Positions 1-7,488 of a stretch of DNA of 14,641 nucleotides are shown piece after piece (position 1 is the stretch's first letter; every line of letters begins with the position of its first letter). A program made the translations under genes and the position numbers. The notes below the pieces were generated by a model. That model was given only the letters and a program-made list of their open reading frames with translations. It was not told the DNA's origin and did not search any database. This DNA comes from Chitinophagaceae bacterium (GTDB lineage: Bacteria > Bacteroidota > Bacteroidia > Chitinophagales > Chitinophagaceae), in assembly GCA_025963615.1 (NCBI GenBank), contig JAOQAL010000545.1, positions 1 through 14,641 on the forward strand, in the 5' to 3' direction.

Positions 1-182
1 TCAGCAGTCCTTCCTGGGCAGGTGCTTATCCATGGATTGATAAAAAGAATGGGGTGTATGGATTTTTGCTGGCAAGAGTAAATGAAGAAAAAGCGAATAA
101 AGATGGCTTCTCGTCTTTTTATTCAAGCGCTGTATTACCGCTGCTGGTGAGAGCTGCCATACAAAAAAAAAGTCTTAAATGA
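1..182 (+). CDS. Serine hydrolase (beta-lactamase-like), C-terminal fragment
   Basis: This open frame enters from the left edge (codons in register from base 3) and stops at TGA 180-182, giving 59 visible residues. The visible part has an aromatic segment, AGAYPWIDKKNGVYGFLL (residues 6-23), followed by DGFSSFYSSAVLPLLVRAA and a basic tail. The pattern of a small-residue/aromatic stretch, a 'PWID..NGVYG' strand and a closing amphipathic helix resembles the C-terminus of class C beta-lactamase-like serine hydrolases (penicillin-binding-protein/esterase fold). Those are usually secreted enzymes acting on amide or ester bonds. The catalytic SxxK and YxN motifs would lie upstream, outside the window, so activity cannot be judged. 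It is followed after about 65 bp by a strong terminator. The family call rests on resemblance of the tail only. That this is the end of a real gene is more certain than the family. Confidence 0.55.
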   Translation, partial: SSPSWAGAYPWIDKKNGVYGFLLARVNEEKANKDGFSSFYSSAVLPLLVRAAIQKKSLK

Positions 183-246
183 AACGTGGTCTTGGAAAGA
201 TTTGCTTTCAAATTATCATGTAGCTTAGCTCTTAAGTTTTAAATTA

Positions 247-285
247 AAAAGCCACCCTGTTTCAAACAGGATGGCTTTTGCTTAT
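247..285. terminator. Bidirectional rho-independent terminator
   Basis: AAAAGCCACCCTGTTT (247-262) pairs with AAACAGGATGGCTTTT (264-279): 16 positions with a single C/A mismatch, and the innermost bases presumably open to form the loop. The A-tract on one side and T-tract on the other make it a terminator in both directions. That suits its place between the convergent serine hydrolase (+) and M1 peptidase (-) genes. Confidence 0.9.
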
Positions 286-314
286 TCAGAAAAAGTTGTT
301 TTGTCAGATCTGAT

Positions 315-2690
315 TTAGAAACTTTTCTTTTCTTTAGCCTTCTGCATTGGGTTAAGGCCCTGGCTTTGACCCCGGGCTGCATCGAGCTTTTGTTTAAATA
401 CGGAGAACTTGGTGGGTTCAGGAATAGATCCCCAGGTGTTATTGCTTTCGTCAATGTCGGCCGTTTCACGCATCGGGTCAAGTTTAATGGAAGCCACTTC
501 TTTATCCTTCATAAAGAATTTGGTCACTTTCTTTTCATTCAATCTCCATATCTGCGCCGGGATACGGTCAATTTCTTTTGTTCCATCCTTAAAAGTCCAC
601 TCAACGATGATGGGCATGACAAGACCACCTTTATTACTAAAGGTTAATTCGTAAAAGTTTTTGCCTGCATATTTTTCTTTCTGTGCGGCATCCAGGTCCG
701 TCAGAGAAGACGAAATGCTGTGCGTGGACGCACTGCTGTCATAAGGCTCCAGGCTACGGTCATAGCGCCAGTAAAAATCACGGGTAGCCGTATCCGCATC
801 TGTTTCGAATGTTATATTCTTATCGTTCTTGTTGCGGATCTTGGAAATGTCTTCAAAACTATTTACAGCAGGCTTTGCGACCTTGGTGCTCATGGTTCTA
901 TCCGCCGGCGGCGCTGCATTCACATCGGCCTTTGCATATTTTACAGAATCCAGCGACAGGTCACAGGCGTCGGTGCTATAAAACCAGCCGCGCCAAAACC
1001 AATCCAGGTCTTCACCACTGGCGTCTTCCAGGGTACGAAAAAGATCTGCAGGCGTAGGATGTTTAAATGCCCAACGCCTTGCATATTCTTTGAAGGAATA
1101 ATCAAATAATTGACGGCCCATCACGGTTTCACGGAGTATGTTTAAACCGGTAGCGGGTTTTGAATAGGCATTGGGGCCAAAACCAATAATGTTTTCAGAA
1201 TTGGTCATGATCGGTTCCAACTGATCCTTTGGCAATTTCATGTAATCAGTAATGGTAAAGGCCGGGCCTCTTTTGGAGGGGAACTTGTTATCCCACAATT
1301 CTTCCGTCAGGTATTCAACAAAAGTATTAAGGCCTTCATCCATCCAGCTCCATTGGCGTTCATCGCTGTTGATGATCATCGGGAAAAAGTTGTGCCCTAC
1401 TTCATGAATAATGACACCCAGCATCCCGTTTTTAACTGCTTCTGAATACGTGCCATCTTTTTCAGTACGCCCGAAATTGAAACAGATCATCGGGTATTCC
1501 ATACCGTTAGCTGCCTCAACGCTCTGTGCCACGGGATAGGGATAGGGAATTGTAAACTTTGAATACGTTTTTATCGTATGGGCCACCGCCTTGGTAGAAT
1601 ATTTGCTGTACATGTTATACGCTTCTTTGCCATAATAACTCATGCACATGACTTTCTTACCTTCCACGATAGCAGGCAAGGCATCCCAGATAAATTTCCT
1701 GGACGAGCCCCAGGCAAAGTCACGGACATTATCCGCCTTGAATACCCATGTTTTCTTTTGTGTGCTTTTTGTTTTCTCCTTTGCTTTTGCTTCTTCCAGA
1801 TTTACAATTTGCAACGGTTCTTTTACCATCTGTGCTTTTTGCCAGCGGCTCAGTTGTGCCGGCGATAAGACCTGTGCATAGTTCTGGCATTCACCCGTTG
1901 CACCGATGATATGATCCGACGGAACCGTCATCTGTACTTTGAAATTGCCAAAGGTCAATGCAAATTCACCCCGGCCGGTGAACTGGTGATTTTGCCATCC
2001 CTGGAAATCACTGTACACGCAAAGACGGGGGTACCATTGCGACATGGTAAAAAGTGAATTCCCATCTTCGGGAAAGTATTCATAGCCGCCCCGGGAGCCG
2101 CCATATTTCATACGGTCGGGTATTTTATAGTTCCAGTCGATATTTAAAATGAATTTCTGCCCGGGTTTTAAGGCGGCAGGCAGATCAATCCGCATCATGG
2201 TTTTATTAACAACGAAAGAAAGTTTTTTTCCTGTGGCATCGGTAATACGGGTAATCTTATCGCCAAAATCATTATCGCTTTTCGCTTCCTCTAATCTTTC
2301 CAGCGATTTATCGTTGGCCTGGTTAGGCAACGAGCTGCTCATTTGATAATTGGCATTGTTAACCGTGCTATGCTCGTTTTCATCGAGTTGCAGCCACAGG
2401 TAGGTAAGTACATCCGGTGAATTATTATAGTAAGTAATGATTTCGCTGCCGGTCAGTTTTAAATTGGGCTCATCCAATTCGCATTTTATGTCGTAATCGG
2501 CACGTTGTTGCCAGTATTTAGGCCCGGGGGCGCCACTCGCGGTGCGGTATTCATTGGGTGTTGGAAGAATAACGCCCAATTGTTCAAACTTATTCCCGTG
2601 GTTGCTGCCGGGATTGTTTTCAATGTCCTGAGCCAGCAGGATACTGCAGGCAATAAGCTGCAACCCAAAAATTAAAAGGATTCTCTTCAT
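315..2690 (-). CDS. Secreted M1 family metallopeptidase (aminopeptidase-like)
   Basis: This 791-residue protein starts with a signal peptide (residues 1-20, basic MKR, hydrophobic core, cleavage probably near LLA-Q). The zinc site is clear: HEVGH at 429-433 supplies two His ligands and the catalytic Glu430, and Glu452 in WMDEGLN is the third ligand, the HExxH-(18)-E spacing of M1 peptidases. NGMEYP at 395-400 stands where the exopeptidase GAMEN motif lies. Tyr509 (AYSKPA) is a candidate for the transition-state tyrosine. A beta-rich N-terminal domain comes before the catalytic core, and about 200 residues of mixed beta/linker sequence follow it. A Lys-rich linker lies at about 300-314. M1 enzymes remove N-terminal residues from peptides; with its signal peptide this one should act in the periplasm or outside the cell. 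The specificity is unknown. The gene stands alone, ending at the shared terminator near 280. No good promoter box was found upstream; a hairpin pair sits about 60-105 bp before the start. Confidence 0.93.
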   Translation of the reverse strand: MKRILLIFGLQLIACSILLAQDIENNPGSNHGNKFEQLGVILPTPNEYRTASGAPGPKYWQQRADYDIKCELDEPNLKLTGSEIITYYNNSPDVLTYLWLQLDENEHSTVNNANYQMSSSLPNQANDKSLERLEEAKSDNDFGDKITRITDATGKKLSFVVNKTMMRIDLPAALKPGQKFILNIDWNYKIPDRMKYGGSRGGYEYFPEDGNSLFTMSQWYPRLCVYSDFQGWQNHQFTGRGEFALTFGNFKVQMTVPSDHIIGATGECQNYAQVLSPAQLSRWQKAQMVKEPLQIVNLEEAKAKEKTKSTQKKTWVFKADNVRDFAWGSSRKFIWDALPAIVEGKKVMCMSYYGKEAYNMYSKYSTKAVAHTIKTYSKFTIPYPYPVAQSVEAANGMEYPMICFNFGRTEKDGTYSEAVKNGMLGVIIHEVGHNFFPMIINSDERQWSWMDEGLNTFVEYLTEELWDNKFPSKRGPAFTITDYMKLPKDQLEPIMTNSENIIGFGPNAYSKPATGLNILRETVMGRQLFDYSFKEYARRWAFKHPTPADLFRTLEDASGEDLDWFWRGWFYSTDACDLSLDSVKYAKADVNAAPPADRTMSTKVAKPAVNSFEDISKIRNKNDKNITFETDADTATRDFYWRYDRSLEPYDSSASTHSISSSLTDLDAAQKEKYAGKNFYELTFSNKGGLVMPIIVEWTFKDGTKEIDRIPAQIWRLNEKKVTKFFMKDKEVASIKLDPMRETADIDESNNTWGSIPEPTKFSVFKQKLDAARGQSQGLNPMQKAKEKKSF

Positions 2691-2746
2691 GTGTATTGCT
2701 TTTTATTTAGTAAACTTTTCATGTAACCAGCCTTGTAATTCTATTG

Positions 2747-2796
2747 GACGCTCGTTGCGTCTCAAACTTGTATGTTCAGTCATTTGCTGAACATAC
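2747..2796. repeat. Two adjacent hairpins (REP-like or operator candidate)
   Basis: GACGC (2747-2751) pairs with GCGTC (2757-2761) around TCGTT. Eight bases later GTATGTTCAG (2770-2779) pairs perfectly with CTGAACATAC (2787-2796) around a 7-base loop. No T-tract follows on either strand, so these are not terminators. They lie in the 258-bp gap between two minus-strand genes, upstream of the M1 peptidase. They could be a REP-type intergenic repeat, a protein-binding palindrome or an mRNA leader structure. Only genome-wide copy number could tell. Confidence 0.5.
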
Positions 2797-2948
2797 CCCG
2801 GGGGGTGGGCAGTATGACGTATAAATCTGCTACTTTCTTTAGTCCCTGCAACTCCCGGCCTTATATAAATATTCAACAACCAAAATCAACAAATCAACCT
2901 TCAACGCAACAAATCATCATTTAAGATTGAATTTTCCAAAACACGAAC

Positions 2949-3530
2949 CTATAAGCCATAAGCCCGTTCCAACGCCATTTTCAATGCTAAACTAAACACG
3001 CCTGCTGATAAAAAGAGCACCCATTCTCTTCTCGGTGCTTTAAATACACTGATCATGATTTGTGTCAACAAAAGGATACAAACCACCACAACAATCTGCC
3101 CCGCTTCGAGTCCGAGATTGAAACCAAATAGACTCCAGCCCAGGCTTTCGTCTTTTGCCATCGCGAAGCGGACCGCATTGGCAAAACCCATTCCATGAAT
3201 CAAACCAAATCCCAGGGCCAGAAAATAATTGATACGGATCGTTTTGGCCGTAAATTGTTTCTGAAACAGGTTGCTGAACGCCGTAATGACAATCGTGCAG
3301 GGAATCAGGAATTCCACCCATTTGGATGAAAAGCGGATGATATCCAGCACACTTAAAGCCAGGGTAAGTGAGTGTCCGATGGTGAAAGCCGTAACGAGCA
3401 CCAACACCTGCTTCCAGTCTTTAAGCAGGTAAATAGCGGCCAGTGCCGCGATAAAAAGCTGGTGATCCAGGGCATCCAGGCTGACAATATGGTGCCAGCC
3501 CCAACTAAAATAAAGTCCAAAGTCCTGCAT
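2949..3530 (-). CDS. HupE/UreJ-like membrane protein
   Basis: This 193-residue membrane protein has about six hydrophobic segments (about 24-37, 40-60, 71-87, 101-118, 143-163, 168-186). The conserved polar residues of the HupE/UreJ_2 family are visible: GWHHIVSLDALDH (11-23; His13, His14, Asp19, Asp22, His23), AFTIGHSLTL (48-57; His53), GLIHGMGFA (109-117; His112) and FNLGLEAGQ (137-145; Glu142). HupE and UreJ are accessory permeases linked to nickel enzymes, and buried His/Asp/Glu residues fit metal handling. No hydrogenase or urease gene is nearby, so nickel as substrate is an inference from the family. It is divergent from a DUF6702 secreted protein 203 bp away, which resembles in placement the extracellular domain that longer relatives carry fused to the membrane part. 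A 17-bp palindrome lies about 20 bp before the start codon. Confidence 0.85.
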   Translation of the reverse strand: MQDFGLYFSWGWHHIVSLDALDHQLFIAALAAIYLLKDWKQVLVLVTAFTIGHSLTLALSVLDIIRFSSKWVEFLIPCTIVITAFSNLFQKQFTAKTIRINYFLALGFGLIHGMGFANAVRFAMAKDESLGWSLFGFNLGLEAGQIVVVVCILLLTQIMISVFKAPRREWVLFLSAGVFSLALKMALERAYGL

Positions 3531-3549
3531 CTTGTGAACGGGTTAACGC

Positions 3550-3566
3550 GTCTTTTGGCAAAAGAC
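3550..3566. promoter_or_regulatory. 17-bp palindrome, operator candidate
   Basis: GTCTTTTG (3550-3557), one central G, then CAAAAGAC (3559-3566): a perfect 8+8 inverted repeat, 20 bp before the start of the minus-strand HupE-like gene and inside the divergent promoter region. On the minus strand its half GTCTTTTG resembles a degenerate -7 box. A second inverted pair, TTAACGCG (3543-3550) and CGCGTTAA (3658-3665), brackets the region. Binding by a dimeric regulator is an inference. Confidence 0.4.
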
Positions 3567-3733
3567 TGAAAAACAGAATATAATGCCGGAATTAAATCCT
3601 GTACAAGTATTGATGAATGTTTTCAAAGCCTTTTATAACGACTGGCCGGGTTATTTACGCGTTAAAAAATAACATTAAAGCCAGACGCATGAAAATAATC
3701 CAGACTTTTGTAAACAAAAAAAATATTTGCTAA

Positions 3734-4279
3734 ATGGTTATAGCATCCTGCAAGTGGTTCATGGTCTTTTGTTTGCCCTTATTTTTTTTATCTACGCGAT
3801 CAGATATAGCGGGCATTCCTGGTCAACAGGAAAATACATTTCATCCGTTTCATGTCAGTGTTACCGAAATCAATCATAACGCAGTTGAAAAGACGCTTGA
3901 AATCAGTTGCAAAATATTTACAGACGATTTTGAAGAAACGCTTTCAAAAAAATTTAAAACAAAAGTGGACCTGGTGAAGCCGGGTGATAAAGTGGCGATG
4001 GATAAGCTGCTGAATGAATATATTCATGAACACCTGCAGTTAAAAGCGGATAATAAAGCGGTTGTATTAAACTATCTCGGGTATGAAGTAGAAAGCGAGG
4101 CGGTATTTGTCTATCTGCAGGCAATAAACATCGGTTCTGTTAAAAAAATTGATGCGGTTAATACCATCCTTCATGATATGTTTAATGACCAGACAGAGAT
4201 TATGCACGTATCGGTGGCGGGCAATCGTAAAAGTATGAAGATGGATTATCCTGATAGCCGGGCAACCTTCCAGTTTTGA
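3734..4279 (+). CDS. DUF6702 family secreted protein
   Basis: This 181-residue protein starts with a hydrophobic signal segment (residues 7-20, cleavage probably around 20-30). The mature part opens with HPFHVSVTEINHN (37-49) and continues with TLEISCKIFTDDFEETL, the features I associate with DUF6702, a family of uncharacterised Bacteroidota exported proteins. The rest alternates short beta strands and charged helices, for example a Lys/Asp-rich stretch at 70-90 and VLNYLGYEVESEAVFVYLQ near 115. No catalytic motif is evident. It is divergent from the HupE/UreJ-like gene, which suggests that the two act together, with this protein as the periplasmic part of a metal-related permease; that is inference. 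It ends 3 bp before the end of the convergent CNNM-type gene. No Shine-Dalgarno site is seen; the region before the ATG is A-rich. Confidence 0.8.
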   Translation: MVIASCKWFMVFCLPLFFLSTRSDIAGIPGQQENTFHPFHVSVTEINHNAVEKTLEISCKIFTDDFEETLSKKFKTKVDLVKPGDKVAMDKLLNEYIHEHLQLKADNKAVVLNYLGYEVESEAVFVYLQAINIGSVKKIDAVNTILHDMFNDQTEIMHVSVAGNRKSMKMDYPDSRATFQF

Positions 4280-4282
4280 GAC

Positions 4283-5575
4283 TTAATCCATTTCGTCTTT
4301 TATCTCTTTGCTTGCTGTTACCAGCACTTTGTCAATGCGGTGCCCGTCCATATCAATGATCTCAAATTTAAACCCTTCCCATTCCAGTTTATCCGTGGCA
4401 CGTGGAATACGTTCCAGTTTGTGCAGGATGAAACCAGCCAGCGTATCGAATTCCTGTTCACCTTCATTCATGTGAACGGTTTGATCAAACCGTGAAAGAA
4501 AATCATAAAAAGGAATTTGCGCATCAACCAAAAAAGTGCCATCGCTTCTTTCAATAATTTCATAATCAGGAGTATCCGGTTGCGGAAAATCGCCGATAAT
4601 GGCTTCCAGAATATCATTCAGTGTAACCATTCCTTCTACGGTGCCATATTCATCTACAATAAAACAGGAGTGGTGTTTTGTTTCTTTGAATTTTTCCAGC
4701 AATTGATACGCTGTATTATTTTCCGGTACAAACATCGCCGGTTTCATAATGGTCTTAAATATCGTCAGATCGTTGGTAATGTATAAATCCTTTAGTGTTA
4801 CAATACCCTTGATATTATCGAATTCACCATCGCAGATAGGATATACGGCATGCGGTTCTTTCAGTATTTTAGCCCGGATACCTTCTTCATTGTCGTTTAC
4901 ATCAAACCATACAATGTCGCTCCGGTGCGTCATTAATGAGGTAATGTTCCTGTCGCCGAGATGAAAAATCCGTTCAATGATTTCCTTTTCCTCTTCTTCA
5001 ATGGTCCCGGCTTCTGTTCCTTCGGAGATCATGGTCTTAATTTCTTCTTCCGTTACCGCATCATCTTTGTGACGTTTGATATTAAAAATCCGGAAAAAAA
5101 GTTTAGTAACAATATTCAGGAACCACACGATAGGGTGAGTAATTTTTGCAAAAACGAGCATCGGTGTTGCCGCAGTCTTTGCGATCTTCTCTGCCCGCAG
5201 CAGACCAATTCTTTTGGGGATCAATTCACCAAATATGATGGAAAGCAATGTAACAATAATAACTACAATGGTAATCGAAATGGTATTGGCGTAAGGTCTC
5301 AGGATTTCAAACTGCTCGAAAAAAGGTTTAAGATAAACACCAAACCGTTCGCCGGAATAGACACCCGTAAGAATAGCGATCAAGGTAATGCCGATCTGGG
5401 CAGCTGATAAAAATATTTCAGGGTTGTTGGAAAGTTCAAGGGCAATCCGTGCTCTTTCATCTCCTTTTTCAGCCTGGCTTTCCAATCTTCCTTTTCGTGC
5501 GGATACCAAAGCAATTTCAGACATCACGAATAAGCCATTGATCAATATCAAAACTAAAAGAATAACGATGTCCAT
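4283..5575 (-). CDS. CNNM/CorC-type transporter (hemolysin family, DUF21-CBS-CorC_HlyC)
   Basis: This 430-residue protein has the full architecture of the family. The DUF21/CNNM membrane domain spans about 1-165, with helices near 2-22, 55-72, 98-115 and 140-160 and the motifs NPEIFLSAAQIGITL (51-65) and GELIPKR (116-122). The CBS pair spans about 205-330 and ends in VDEYGTVEGMVTLNDILEAIIGD (307-329). The CorC_HlyC domain spans about 340-420. CNNM/CorC proteins export or exchange Mg2+ (or Co2+), gated by nucleotide binding to the CBS pair; 'hemolysin' is a historical label. The start ATG lies 14 bp after the stop of the PAP2 gene on the same strand, so the two probably share a transcript. Length and domain order are normal. 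The ion specificity is from the family, not the sequence. Confidence 0.93.
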   Translation of the reverse strand: MDIVILLVLILINGLFVMSEIALVSARKGRLESQAEKGDERARIALELSNNPEIFLSAAQIGITLIAILTGVYSGERFGVYLKPFFEQFEILRPYANTISITIVVIIVTLLSIIFGELIPKRIGLLRAEKIAKTAATPMLVFAKITHPIVWFLNIVTKLFFRIFNIKRHKDDAVTEEEIKTMISEGTEAGTIEEEEKEIIERIFHLGDRNITSLMTHRSDIVWFDVNDNEEGIRAKILKEPHAVYPICDGEFDNIKGIVTLKDLYITNDLTIFKTIMKPAMFVPENNTAYQLLEKFKETKHHSCFIVDEYGTVEGMVTLNDILEAIIGDFPQPDTPDYEIIERSDGTFLVDAQIPFYDFLSRFDQTVHMNEGEQEFDTLAGFILHKLERIPRATDKLEWEGFKFEIIDMDGHRIDKVLVTASKEIKDEMD

Positions 5576-5589
5576 TTACGCTGGTTGGG

Positions 5590-6189
5590 TTATTTACCGA
5601 AGTTAATAAATCCGAACCTCTTATTGAATATCATACCGGTAAATAAACCAAAACATAACCCGAGCAGGGCGCCGCCGAGTATATCCAGTGGATAGTGCAC
5701 ACCGACATAGACCTGAGCGTAACAAACGATAGCCGCCCAGAAAAAAGCGACTAATGCCCAGCGTCCGAGGACATGTCGCGTGGTGAAATAAAAAAAAGTA
5801 GCAATGCCAAAGTGATTCGCCGCATGAGTAGAGGTGAAGCTATAACCACCCCCGCAGTAATTTGCCAGCAACCGGACATGCATCACAAAACCCGGGTCGT
5901 TGCAGGGACGAAGCCGTTCAAAGCCATTTTTAAAAACGCGGCTGCTGATAATATCCGTAAATGAAACGGTGCAGATGAAAAACAGTGCCCACCACCAGCC
6001 CCTGCTTTTGAAATTACTTGTAATGAATAATAAGAGAAATAAATAAAGCGGCGCCCAGAAGGTTGGTTCACGGGTAAAGGGCAATACCGTGTCAAAGAAT
6101 GAATTGGTCCACTCACTGTTCAGTTTCATGAAAAGCCACTGATCCCATTGTTTTAATTGTTCCAGTATTGTCATTATCTGAATATTCAT
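5590..6189 (-). CDS. PAP2 family phosphatase (lipid-phosphatase-like)
   Basis: This is a protein of up to 199 residues with about six membrane helices. PAP2 enzymes dephosphorylate lipid phosphates such as phosphatidate, phosphatidylglycerol phosphate or undecaprenyl pyrophosphate. Motif C1 is intact, KNGFERLRP (87-95, KX6RP). Motif C2 is SFTSTHAAN (117-125), with the acid-base His122 but Thr in place of the Pro and Gly of PSGH. Motif C3 reads AQVYVGVHYPLD (158-169): the nucleophile His165 and Asp169 are present, but the usual Ser-Arg pair is Ala-Gln. It is the first gene of an operon with the CNNM-type transporter 14 bp downstream. Two starts are possible. The ATG at 6189 would lie almost on the predicted transcription start, while the ATG at 6174 (MTILEQL...) leaves a 15-20 base leader and looks better to me, giving 194 residues. 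Substrate unknown. Confidence 0.9.
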   Translation of the reverse strand: MNIQIMTILEQLKQWDQWLFMKLNSEWTNSFFDTVLPFTREPTFWAPLYLFLLLFITSNFKSRGWWWALFFICTVSFTDIISSRVFKNGFERLRPCNDPGFVMHVRLLANYCGGGYSFTSTHAANHFGIATFFYFTTRHVLGRWALVAFFWAAIVCYAQVYVGVHYPLDILGGALLGLCFGLFTGMIFNKRFGFINFGK

Positions 6190-6194
6190 GGATG

Positions 6195-6202
6195 CAAAAG
6201 TA
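6195..6202 (-). promoter_or_regulatory. Bacteroidota -7 box for the PAP2-CNNM operon
   Basis: Read on the minus strand this is TACTTTTG, a perfect TAnnTTTG. No TTTG is found at the expected -33 distance, so only half of the promoter is supported. It implies a transcription start near 6191, which argues for the internal ATG at 6174 as the start of the PAP2 gene. Confidence 0.5.
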
Positions 6203-6284
6203 AGTGATGGATTTTATACTCTTTACAGGGTCTTTTTTGTAGTTTTTTGAACATTAGAAATCAGCGGCGTAAAAATTAATTTGT

Positions 6285-6305
6285 AACTTTCAACTATCAA
6301 CTAAA
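6285..6305 (+). repeat. Three degenerate heptad repeats
   Basis: AACTTTC, AACTATC and AACTAAA follow head to tail, sharing AACT in exact 7-bp register. They lie in the 177-bp divergent gap between the PAP2 and transglutaminase-like genes. The unit is close to that of the array at 9636. Confidence 0.45.
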
Positions 6306-6366
6306 AGTAATTTAAGCAGGAAGCTTTTATCCGTTGATAATGTAGGATAACTTTTAATTTTTTTAG

Positions 6367-7389
6367 ATGAAACGGTTGACAACAGTTATATTTAAATGCA
6401 CGGATTATCCCATCAGAATTCTTGGTATGGTGACTGCCGTTTCTATGGGAATTGGAGCTGCTTATGCAACAGGCCCGCCCACCCGATACCTTACGTTAAC
6501 GTATACCTGTTATCTCAGCAATCTTCCGGTTACGGCTAAACAAGTGGATTGGTGGATACCGGTTCCGGTTTCTAATGAACGGCAAACGGTAGAGATTTTA
6601 AAAGCCGATCTATCCGCTGGTATCATTAACACGGAATCAAAATATGGGAATAAGATGTATTACCGGCATATTAACCTCAGCCCGGAAAAATCAGCAGATA
6701 CCATAACTATTACACTTTCCTATAAGATACGGGTGAATGAGAAATCAGTGCCGGAAGCCGGGCAACTTGCACCCCTGCCAAAAGTAAATGCCGGTAGCTC
6801 TATGCATGTATATTTAATAAACAACAGGTTAATCCCGTTTGAAGGACCCATTGCCAAATTGAAAGGACAATTACAGTTACCGGCCGAACCCATCCCCGCA
6901 GCCATGCAGATTTATGATTATTTAATTAATACCATGGTATATAACTACCAGGCCCCGGGTGCAGGCAAAGGCGATGTGCTTTGGGCTTGCAATAGTCACA
7001 CCGGGGATTGTTCGGATTATCATTCCATTTTTATAGGCGTTTGCCGTTCCTCCGGAATACCCGCTGATCATGTATTCGGCCTGCCCTTAAAAACCAAACA
7101 AGGAAAAGGTGAAGTAAAAGACTGGCATTGTTGGGCGAGGTTTTGGGTAAATGGCCCGGGTTGGATTACCATTGATGCGTCTGAAGCTTCCAAACATCCG
7201 GAATTACGGAACTATAATTTTGGCACATTAAGCGATACGTATCTTACACTTACCCATGGCAGGGATGTGATACTGCAACCCGCTCAAAAAGGTGAACCCT
7301 TGAATATTTTTGCCGATCCTTATGTGGAAGTAGATGGCAGCCATTTTGAGAATGTAAAATGGATAGCTTCTTTCCAGGAGGAGAACTAA
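6367..7389 (+). CDS. Secreted transglutaminase-like protein
   Basis: This 340-residue protein has a basic, hydrophobic N-terminus (residues 1-36, with an Ala-Thr-Gly cleavage region after AAYA), so it is probably exported. Residues 40-165 are beta-rich, like the N-terminal domain of similar bacterial proteins. The transglutaminase-like core follows, with a complete Cys-His-Asp triad: Cys215 in TGDCSDYH, His254 in DWHCWARF and Asp270 in WITIDASEA. Bacterial members of this papain-like superfamily are mostly peptidases, amidases or acyltransferases rather than true protein cross-linkers, and the substrate cannot be read from the sequence. The next gene on the same strand starts 189 bp later, so co-transcription is uncertain. 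The ATG chosen is the first in frame after a stop-rich A/T region and gives a good signal sequence. Confidence 0.85.
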   Translation: MKRLTTVIFKCTDYPIRILGMVTAVSMGIGAAYATGPPTRYLTLTYTCYLSNLPVTAKQVDWWIPVPVSNERQTVEILKADLSAGIINTESKYGNKMYYRHINLSPEKSADTITITLSYKIRVNEKSVPEAGQLAPLPKVNAGSSMHVYLINNRLIPFEGPIAKLKGQLQLPAEPIPAAMQIYDYLINTMVYNYQAPGAGKGDVLWACNSHTGDCSDYHSIFIGVCRSSGIPADHVFGLPLKTKQGKGEVKDWHCWARFWVNGPGWITIDASEASKHPELRNYNFGTLSDTYLTLTHGRDVILQPAQKGEPLNIFADPYVEVDGSHFENVKWIASFQEEN

Positions 7390-7450
7390 ACTTCAAAAAG
7401 GGTATGGACTGATTAACAAGTTGATTTTTGGACCTGGGATTGGGAACCTT

Positions 7451-7488
7451 TCACCGCCTGGTGACCGCGGGAAGTCGCCGCCGGCCAC
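7451..7488. other. GC-rich patch in an intergenic gap
   Basis: A roughly 40-bp, clearly GC-rich stretch (CCGCGGG, CGCCGCCGGCC) interrupts the otherwise AT-rich 189-bp gap before the LtaS-like gene. It includes a short hairpin, TCACC (7451-7455) with GGTGA (7460-7464). No T-tract follows it directly. Downstream, TTCCTTTG at 7520-7527 matches seven of the eight positions of the -7 box but lacks a proper -33 partner. The function is not evident. Confidence 0.3.

Noticed and set aside
720..1109. Open frame of 129 codons on the plus strand
   Set aside because: It lies wholly inside the M1 peptidase gene on the other strand and its product has no recognisable domain or signal.
2874..2910. CAAC-rich stretch as a further heptad array
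   Set aside because: The spacing between CAAC words is 13, 8, 7 and 5 bp, so there is no fixed period.
3707..3729. TTTG and AATATTTG as a promoter for the DUF6702 gene
   Set aside because: The spacer is only 11 bases instead of about 19-21 and the first base of the box is wrong.
4961..5407. Open frame of 148 codons on the plus strand
   Set aside because: It is antisense to the CNNM-type gene and gives a low-complexity Asn/Phe-rich product, as expected from a shadow frame.
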